A DNA stretch of 39,946 nucleotides from Nocardia higoensis NBRC 100133 (lineage in GTDB: Bacteria; Actinomycetota; Actinomycetes; Mycobacteriales; Mycobacteriaceae). A program made the position numbers and the translations under genes. Under the pieces are notes generated by a model. That model searched no databases. It worked only from the letters and a program-made list of their open reading frames with translations, and was not told the DNA's origin. Within the stretch, counting starts at the first letter, position 1; every line of letters starts with the position of its first letter. Below are positions 34,746-39,946 of the stretch, one piece after another. The stretch covers positions 1-39,946 of the forward strand of contig NZ_BAGA01000114.1 of NCBI RefSeq assembly GCF_000308595.1, written 5' to 3'.

Positions 34746-34784
34746 CGAGCCCTCGACGTTCCTCGTAGGAACATCGAGGGCTCG
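34746..34784. terminator. bidirectional hairpin between tetR and DUF3107 genes
   Basis: Seventeen-base arms at 34746-34762 and 34768-34784 pair with one mismatch around a 5-base loop. It lies 24 bp after the tetR stop and 17 bp before the DUF3107 stop on the opposite strand, so it can end both transcripts. Confidence 0.85.
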
Positions 34785-34801
34785 TCGCTTTCGGCGCGGG
34801 T

Positions 34802-35029
34802 TCAGATGGCGGCGAAACCCACCCGGCCCACGGTGGAGGTGCCGATCTCGACGTAGGCGACCTTGGCGGACTGGACCAGGAACGTGCGGCCCTTGTCGTC
34901 GGTCAGCCGCACGATGCCCTCGGCCCCGTTCAGCGCTTCGGACACCAGCGCCTCGACCTCATCCGGCGTCTGCGTGCTGGTGATGACCAACTCGCGGGGG
35001 CTATCCGAAATACCGATCTTGACCTCCAC
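34802..35029 (-). CDS. DUF3107 family protein
   Basis: The 75-residue protein is the counterpart of M. tuberculosis Rv3208A (TB9.4). The pattern EVKIGISDSPRELVITS-EVEALVSEALNG-RLTDDKGRTFLVQSAKVAYVEIG-VGFA is typical: a small beta-alpha-beta protein that ends in a Gly/Phe/Ala tail. Function is unknown. The start is set to GTG 35029 because GGAGG at 35036-35040 is six bases away; the in-frame TTG at 35035 would touch that ribosome site. Confidence 0.88.
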   Translation of the reverse strand: MEVKIGISDSPRELVITSTQTPDEVEALVSEALNGAEGIVRLTDDKGRTFLVQSAKVAYVEIGTSTVGRVGFAAI

Positions 35030-35163
35030 GGCCAACCTCCGAACCTAGAGTCCTGTGCTGTCCGATCCAGGCTAGTGCAGCCGTGGACGACGGGGGCACA
35101 CCGAGTGCTGCGCTGTCAGCGAACCGGCGGCCGAGCCGAAGCCGTTCCCGCGGGCGCGCAGGC

Positions 35164-35880
35164 TCAGATGCCGAGCACGACCATCCGCTCGGCATGGCTG
35201 GCCTGCATGCGCTCGAACAGCGCGCCGATGCCGTTGAGATCGCCGGTCACGGACAGCACCAGGTCGGTCAGCTCGTCGCGCTGAGCCATCACGTACTGCG
35301 CCTGGGTGATCGCCTCGCCGAGCAGTCGCCTGCCCCACAGGGTCAGCCGGTCGCGCTCGGAACGGTTGTCGCGCACCGCACGGCGCACCTCCTCCACGAC
35401 GAACTCCGAGTGGCCGGTGTCGGCGAGCACGTCGCGCACGATCGCGGTCACCTCGGGCGTGAGCGCGCCGGCGATCTCGGTGTAGAAATCCGCCGCGATG
35501 CCGTCGCCGACGTAGAACTTCACCATCGACTCCAGCCAGGTGGAGGGGTCGGTGGAGCGATGGTAGGCGTCCAGCGGCCGCACGTAGGGCGTCATCGCGT
35601 CGAACACGTCGACGCCACGCTCGCCCAGCGCGTCGCGCAGGGTGCGGAAGTGGGCCATCTCCGAGGCCGCCATCTCCGCCACCGCGACCTTGCCGCGCAA
35701 CGTCGGGGAGAGTTCGGCTTCCTCGGCGAGGCGATAGAAAGCGGAGATCTCACCGTAGGCGAGCACGGCGAACAGTTCGGTGACACCGGGATGATCGGCG
35801 GCGATGGGCGGATTCGCCTGGCTCGACGTGGACGAGACAGATGACGAGACACCGACCGCGGCGGATGACTGTGCTCCCAT
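35164..35880 (-). CDS. ferritin-like fold protein (MiaE_2-type)
   Basis: The 238-residue protein begins with a Ser/Ala-rich ~25-residue leader and then a four-helix ferritin-like domain: LAYGEISAFYRLAEEAE (first Glu), EMAASEMAHFRTL (ExxH), MVKFYVGDGIAADFYTEIA and DTGHSEFVVEEV. These are diiron-type ligands, so an oxygen-activating or metal-binding role is likely. The family is related to the tRNA hydroxylase MiaE, but the substrate of the actinobacterial branch is unknown. ATG 35880. It corresponds to Rv3210c, and like it sits just before the DEAD-box helicase on the opposite strand. Confidence 0.88.
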   Translation of the reverse strand: MGAQSSAAVGVSSSVSSTSSQANPPIAADHPGVTELFAVLAYGEISAFYRLAEEAELSPTLRGKVAVAEMAASEMAHFRTLRDALGERGVDVFDAMTPYVRPLDAYHRSTDPSTWLESMVKFYVGDGIAADFYTEIAGALTPEVTAIVRDVLADTGHSEFVVEEVRRAVRDNRSERDRLTLWGRRLLGEAITQAQYVMAQRDELTDLVLSVTGDLNGIGALFERMQASHAERMVVLGI

Positions 35881-35947
35881 GCCGCCCAGCGTAGCCCTCG
35901 CGGCGCGGCAGGTAGCTCCCGTGTCGCCCGCCGGGCCGCGGTGGCGC

Positions 35948-37006
35948 TCAGGACACTTCGGCGAGGAACTTTTCCAGGTGAACCCAGGTGGTATCGCGTG
36001 CGGTTTCGCCGGTGAGGATGCCAAGATGACCGCCGGGCACTGTGTCGTAGCGGACCAACGGCGCACCGGTCAGCAATCGCACGCCCGCTGCCACGGACTC
36101 GGCCGGGGTGATCACGTCGGTGGTGCCGCCGATGAGCAGGACCGGGGCATTCACCTGGGACAGCGCGATCCGCCTGCCGCGCAGTCGCAGCCCGCCGCGG
36201 CCGATGTCGTTGGCCAGCACCAGCCGCTCCCACAGCTGCGCGTAGAACCGGCCGGGGTAGCCCGGCATCGCGGCCATGAACCGGTCGATGGACTCCATCC
36301 TGGCCAGCGACTCGGTGCGCGCGATATTGCCCGCGACGAACAGGGGCCTGGTCAGCTCCCGGTTCCAGGCCGTGGCGCGGTAGGCGGCGCGGGTCAGCGG
36401 CGCGGGCACGCCGGTGACCCGCACCGCGGTCGACACCGTCCGGCCGCGATCGAGCCTGGCGACGGTGCGCACCGAACCCATGCCGGGCATCTTGTCGTAG
36501 TCCAGCGGCGAGCCGATCGCGGTGACCGAGCGGATCGGCAGGTGCGTGTGCGCGGCCGCGGCGAGCAGCGACAGCGTGCCACCGATCGACCAGCCGACCA
36601 GGTCCACCGGCGCTCCGCCGCGGTCGGCGCTGGTCCGCAGCACGGCCTCGGGCAGGATGTCGTCGATCCAGTCCTCGAAGCCCATGCGCCGGTCGGTATA
36701 GCCGATCTCGCCGTAGTCGATCAGGTACGGGGTCCGCCCGGTGCCCAGCAGGAAGCGGGCCAGGCTCTGCCTGGGGCGCAGATCGAAGCAGCTGGCGGGT
36801 GCGGCCAGCGGGGGCACCAGCAGCACCGGCGGCTGCGCGCTCGCGGCGCCGTCCCTGGCCTCGTCACGCTCGAATCGCCGCAGTTGCCGGTGCGGCTCGT
36901 CCCAGAGCACCGTCGCCGCGGTGGGCTCGGGCGCTTCGACGCCGGGACCGAAGGTCAGCGCCCAGGCATTGCGGGCTGCGAGGGTGACGGTGTCTGCGAT
37001 GCTCAC
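35948..37006 (-). CDS. alpha/beta hydrolase (PhaC-like core)
   Basis: The ~352-residue protein has an alpha/beta-hydrolase core: PPVLLVPPLAAPASCFDLRPRQSLARFLL, the nucleophile elbow GWSIGG (S140), an acid in LLIGGTTDVITPAES and the final His in VPGGHLGILTG. The opening and the lid resemble PHA synthase/esterase relatives; a lipid or acyl ester substrate is likely but not shown. The start is uncertain: GTG 37006 gives VSIADTVTLAARNAW, while longer starts (for example ATG near 37108) add a basic, low-complexity stretch. It lies between the ferritin-like gene and the helicase gene. Confidence 0.85.
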   Translation of the reverse strand: MSIADTVTLAARNAWALTFGPGVEAPEPTAATVLWDEPHRQLRRFERDEARDGAASAQPPVLLVPPLAAPASCFDLRPRQSLARFLLGTGRTPYLIDYGEIGYTDRRMGFEDWIDDILPEAVLRTSADRGGAPVDLVGWSIGGTLSLLAAAAHTHLPIRSVTAIGSPLDYDKMPGMGSVRTVARLDRGRTVSTAVRVTGVPAPLTRAAYRATAWNRELTRPLFVAGNIARTESLARMESIDRFMAAMPGYPGRFYAQLWERLVLANDIGRGGLRLRGRRIALSQVNAPVLLIGGTTDVITPAESVAAGVRLLTGAPLVRYDTVPGGHLGILTGETARDTTWVHLEKFLAEVS

Positions 37007-37509
37007 GCCCAAGAATGTCTCATAGTCTGTCGCAGACAGCCGCGGGCCCCGGCGCCGTCCGGGTATGCCCGGGCGCGGTGGATTCCGCCCAATCGACCTG
37101 TCGCGCATGACGAATCCGTTCCGGATTCCACGCCGATGATCATTTGCCGAAATCCGGCTGCCCGGAAAATTCGGGCGGAGCACATTATCACGCTACAATC
37201 AAGACGGACTGCGGTGAATTTCGTTCCCGAGCCCACCACGAAGTCATGGCGAACAGCGGTCCGTACGCCGATGACCGCGGCGGTGACACCAGGTGGACCG
37301 GATGCGTTCCGCAGTCCGGAAATGTGCGCGCACCAGATCCGCATCACCCCCGCGCCGCGCCGATTGCTCCGGGCCGACAGCGCCCACCGCCCGACGTCGA
37401 TCACGACGGGCGAGCGACATCCGGCAGTGGCGACGGTGAACATCACAGGCGGATACGTGGTCGTCGCGGACCGGCCGGTCCGCCCCACGCCTCGTGCGCG
37501 CGTGACGCG
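37007..37509. other. intergenic region between hydrolase and helicase genes
   Basis: No gene-like frame. It is less GC-rich around 37130-37210 and holds TACAAT at 37194-37199, a possible -10 for the helicase gene, and GATAAT on the minus strand at about 37182-37187, a possible -10 for the hydrolase gene; neither has a clear -35. A GAATCCG/CGGATTC palindrome (37112-37128) may be an operator. Confidence 0.4.
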
Positions 37510-39946
37510 ATGACGAGGAAAGGCACGATCCTGAGCAAGATCACTGTCGAGCAGGAACCAGGTCTGACGGACACCCTGGTGACGGCCGAACTGGACACCA
37601 CACATACCGCCCCCACTTTCGCCGAATTGGGCGTGCGCGACGAAATCGTCCGTGCCCTCGACGAGCGGGGTATCGAACGTACTTTCGCCATTCAGGAACT
37701 CACCCTGCCGCTGGCGCTGGCGGGCGAGGACCTCATCGGCCAGGCCCGCACCGGCATGGGCAAGACCTTCGGCTTCGGCGTGCCGCTGCTGCACCGCGTG
37801 GCCACCGCCGATTCCGGCACCACTCCCCTGGACGGCACGCCGCGCGCACTGGTCATCGTGCCGACGCGCGAGCTGTGCATCCAGGTCAGCGAGGATCTCG
37901 AGCGCGCAGGCAAGTACCTGCGCAACCACAAGGGCGCGCTGAAGGTCTCCGCGATCTACGGCGGCCGCCCCTACGACTCCCAGATCGCCGCTCTGCGCGA
38001 GGGCGTGGACGTGGTCGTCGGCACCCCCGGCCGGCTGCTCGACCTGGCCAAGCAGAATCATCTGATCCTCGGCAAGATCGGTGTGCTGGTCCTCGACGAG
38101 GCCGACGAGATGCTCGACCTGGGCTTCCTGCCCGACATCGAGCGCATTCTCACCATGGTTCCGGAGCAGCGCCAGACCATGCTGTTCTCGGCCACCATGC
38201 CCGGCCCGATCATCACCCTGGCCCGCACCTTCCTCACCCGCCCCACCCACATCAGGGCCGAGGAGCCGAGCGATTCCGCGGTGCACGACCGCACCGCCCA
38301 GTTCGTCTACCGCGCGCACGCGCTGGACAAGGCCGAACTGGTCGCGCGAGTGCTGCAGGCCGAGGGCCGCGGCGCCACCATGATCTTCACCCGCACCAAG
38401 CGCACCGCCCAGAAGGTGGCCGACGACCTGGCCGAACGCGGTTTCGCGGTGGGTGCGGTGCACGGCGACCTCAACCAGGTGCAGCGCGAGAAGGCGCTCG
38501 ACAAGTTCCGCAAGGGTGCCATCGACGTGCTGGTGGCCACCGACGTGGCCGCGCGAGGCATCGACATCGACGACGTCACCCACGTCATCAACTACCAGTG
38601 CCCCGAGGACGAGAAGACCTACGTCCACCGCATCGGCCGCACCGGTCGCGCGGGCCGCACCGGCGTCGCCGTCACGCTGATCGACTGGGACGAGCTCAAC
38701 CGCTGGGCGGGCATCGACACCGCCCTCGGCCTCGGGATCCCCGAACCGGTGGAGACCTACTCGCGTTCCCCGCACCTGTTCACCGATCTCGGTATTCCGG
38801 AGGGCGTCACCGGCACCGTGCGCAAGGCTCCGCGCGTCCGCGAAGCCGACGCCGTGGTGGAGGAGCGTCCCGCCCGCTCCCCGCGCAAGCGCAATCGCAA
38901 GCGGACTCTGCGCGGCAAGCCGCTCGACGAATCGCAGACCAGCGAGAACGGCGGGGCTTCCGGCGACGGCACGTCCGCCGACAGCCCGGTCGCCGACGCA
39001 CCGGCCCCCGGCACCCGGGCCGAAGGTGCGCCTGCGGATACGGGTGAGGCGCCGGCTCGGCGCAGGCGTCGGCGCAGGCGCGGCGGCTCCTCCGCGAATG
39101 CCGTTGGCACGCAGGACGATTCGGCGACGCCGAACGACGTGCCGACGCAGAGCGGTACCGCCGCCTCGGGCGAGGCCGCTGACGGCGCGCAGACTTCGGC
39201 GAACGACACCGCGACGGTGGACTTCGCTGCGGCACAAGGAGATACAGCTGATGAAGCCGTCGATTCGACGGTTTCCGACGCCGCGGCGACCGCTGTGGAC
39301 AGCCCGGTCGTGGCGACGGATCCGGCGGCCGCGCCGGAGGCGGAAGCGCCCCGTCGCCGGACCCGTCGCCGCACGGGTGCCACCAAGACGGCGGGCGCGG
39401 ATGCCGCGACCGCCGAGGGCTCGGCCGCTCGAGCCGCGACCGGTGCCGACTCGGCCACGGTCACCGGCACTTCGGTCACCGAGGCTTCCGCCGTTCCAGC
39501 CGCGACCGCCGCCGATCCTGGCACGGGCACGGGCACGGAGGCTTCCGCCGACGTCGCGGCGGCCGAACCGTCGCCTGCCGGTGTCGCTGTTTCCGATGCC
39601 GAGAGCACCGACACCACCGACGCCTCCGCGTCCGCCGACACCGCCACGGCCGCTCCGGCAGCCGCCTCGGCCGAGCTGGAATCGGTGCGGGACGCCGAGA
39701 CCGCACAGGCACCCGCCGAGCCGGTCGAGCGGGCGCCGCGCAAGCGCACCACCCGAGCCGCCGCTCCCGAGGCGGGCGCCGAGGCTTCGGACGCCACGCC
39801 CCGGCGGCGCACCCGCAAGAGCGCGGCCGCGGAAGCCACCCCGACCGCGGAAGCCGCGACGGCCGAAACCGCCGAAGCTGCGACCCCCCGGGCCGCCCGG
39901 ACCGCGAGCACGGCTGTCACCGAGGGCGAGGCGGGCCCCGAGAAGC
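37510..39946 (+). CDS. rhlE: DEAD-box ATP-dependent RNA helicase, RhlE-like, 3' end outside window
   Basis: The frame is open to the window edge, giving at least 812 residues. Motifs in order: Q motif FAIQELTLP; GQARTGMGKT (K85); PTRELC; DEAD at 196-199; SAT at 227-229; VATDVAARGID; HRIGRTGRAG from H373. It unwinds structured RNA in the cytoplasm; the counterpart is Rv3211. After ~residue 430 the protein is a long Ala/Thr/Asp/Ser-rich disordered extension broken by basic patches: R517-R524 (eight Arg), PRRRTRRRTG, PRKRTTRAA, PRRRTRKSA. The start is ATG 37510; AGGAAAGG at 37514-37521 hints at a shorter non-ATG start near 37531. Confidence 0.92.
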   Translation, partial: MTRKGTILSKITVEQEPGLTDTLVTAELDTTHTAPTFAELGVRDEIVRALDERGIERTFAIQELTLPLALAGEDLIGQARTGMGKTFGFGVPLLHRVATADSGTTPLDGTPRALVIVPTRELCIQVSEDLERAGKYLRNHKGALKVSAIYGGRPYDSQIAALREGVDVVVGTPGRLLDLAKQNHLILGKIGVLVLDEADEMLDLGFLPDIERILTMVPEQRQTMLFSATMPGPIITLARTFLTRPTHIRAEEPSDSAVHDRTAQFVYRAHALDKAELVARVLQAEGRGATMIFTRTKRTAQKVADDLAERGFAVGAVHGDLNQVQREKALDKFRKGAIDVLVATDVAARGIDIDDVTHVINYQCPEDEKTYVHRIGRTGRAGRTGVAVTLIDWDELNRWAGIDTALGLGIPEPVETYSRSPHLFTDLGIPEGVTGTVRKAPRVREADAVVEERPARSPRKRNRKRTLRGKPLDESQTSENGGASGDGTSADSPVADAPAPGTRAEGAPADTGEAPARRRRRRRRGGSSANAVGTQDDSATPNDVPTQSGTAASGEAADGAQTSANDTATVDFAAAQGDTADEAVDSTVSDAAATAVDSPVVATDPAAAPEAEAPRRRTRRRTGATKTAGADAATAEGSAARAATGADSATVTGTSVTEASAVPAATAADPGTGTGTEASADVAAAEPSPAGVAVSDAESTDTTDASASADTATAAPAAASAELESVRDAETAQAPAEPVERAPRKRTTRAAAPEAGAEASDATPRRRTRKSAAAEATPTAEAATAETAEAATPRAARTASTAVTEGEAGPEK

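Noticed and set aside
37003..39237. 744-residue minus-strand open frame antisense to the helicase
   Set aside because: Antisense to DEAD-box motifs and to the repetitive tail; no ribosome site or family features.

Overview
The window is high-GC actinobacterial chromosome, most likely Nocardia or a close mycolic-acid relative. This rests on tightly packed genes with many GTG/TTG starts and 4-bp overlaps, on a right-hand block (about 30.5-39.9 kb) whose order matches my recollection of Mycobacterium tuberculosis Rv3205c-Rv3211, and on a SCO2521-SCO2524 type cassette known from Streptomyces and Nocardia. The genus is an inference. I saw no tRNA, rRNA, CRISPR array, insertion sequence or prophage gene.

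Layout. 0-1 kb: 3' part of a divergent MoeA-like gene. 1-4.1 kb: methionine salvage operon in which MtnA and MtnB are one fused protein, followed by MtnD and MtnC. 4.1-4.35 kb: degenerate 27-bp tandem repeats. 4.35-5.3 kb: an unrecognised gene. 5.3-6.67 kb: a long gene-poor leader. 6.67-13.74 kb: respiratory nitrate reductase narGHJI, ending in a hairpin. 13.97-14.77 kb: small TfoX-like and Phd-like genes on the minus strand. 14.8-21.2 kb (minus): narK-nirB-nirD-nnaR-sirohydrochlorin chelatase, a self-contained nitrite assimilation operon (transport, reductase, regulator, siroheme metal insertion) with a four-element GlnR-type box upstream. 21.5-23.9 kb: a GntR/FCD regulator and a second nitrate transporter. 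Its leader shares a 12-bp identical element with the narG leader, which suggests that dissimilatory nitrate uptake and reduction are co-controlled separately from the GlnR-type assimilatory operon.

24.0-25.5 kb: a GNAT acetyltransferase and a membrane protein with a TPR-like segment and a pore-loop potassium-channel-like C-terminus whose selectivity filter is non-canonical. 25.5-30.4 kb (minus): a four-gene operon of the uncharacterised SCO2524-SCO2523-SCO2522-SCO2521 families. Its ParA/MinD-like variant P-loop ATPase is split by a frameshift. This cassette, ending 4 bp from the convergent channel-like gene, is the least understood and most interesting part of the window.

30.5-39.9 kb: a kinase-like TIGR02569 protein, MoeZ, a DUF3152 HExxH protein, TetR, DUF3107, a ferritin-like protein, an alpha/beta hydrolase, and an RhlE-type DEAD-box helicase running off the right edge with a long disordered arginine-rich tail. 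MoeA-like and MoeZ at the two ends are molybdenum cofactor and sulfur-transfer functions that NarG would need, though nothing ties them to it transcriptionally.
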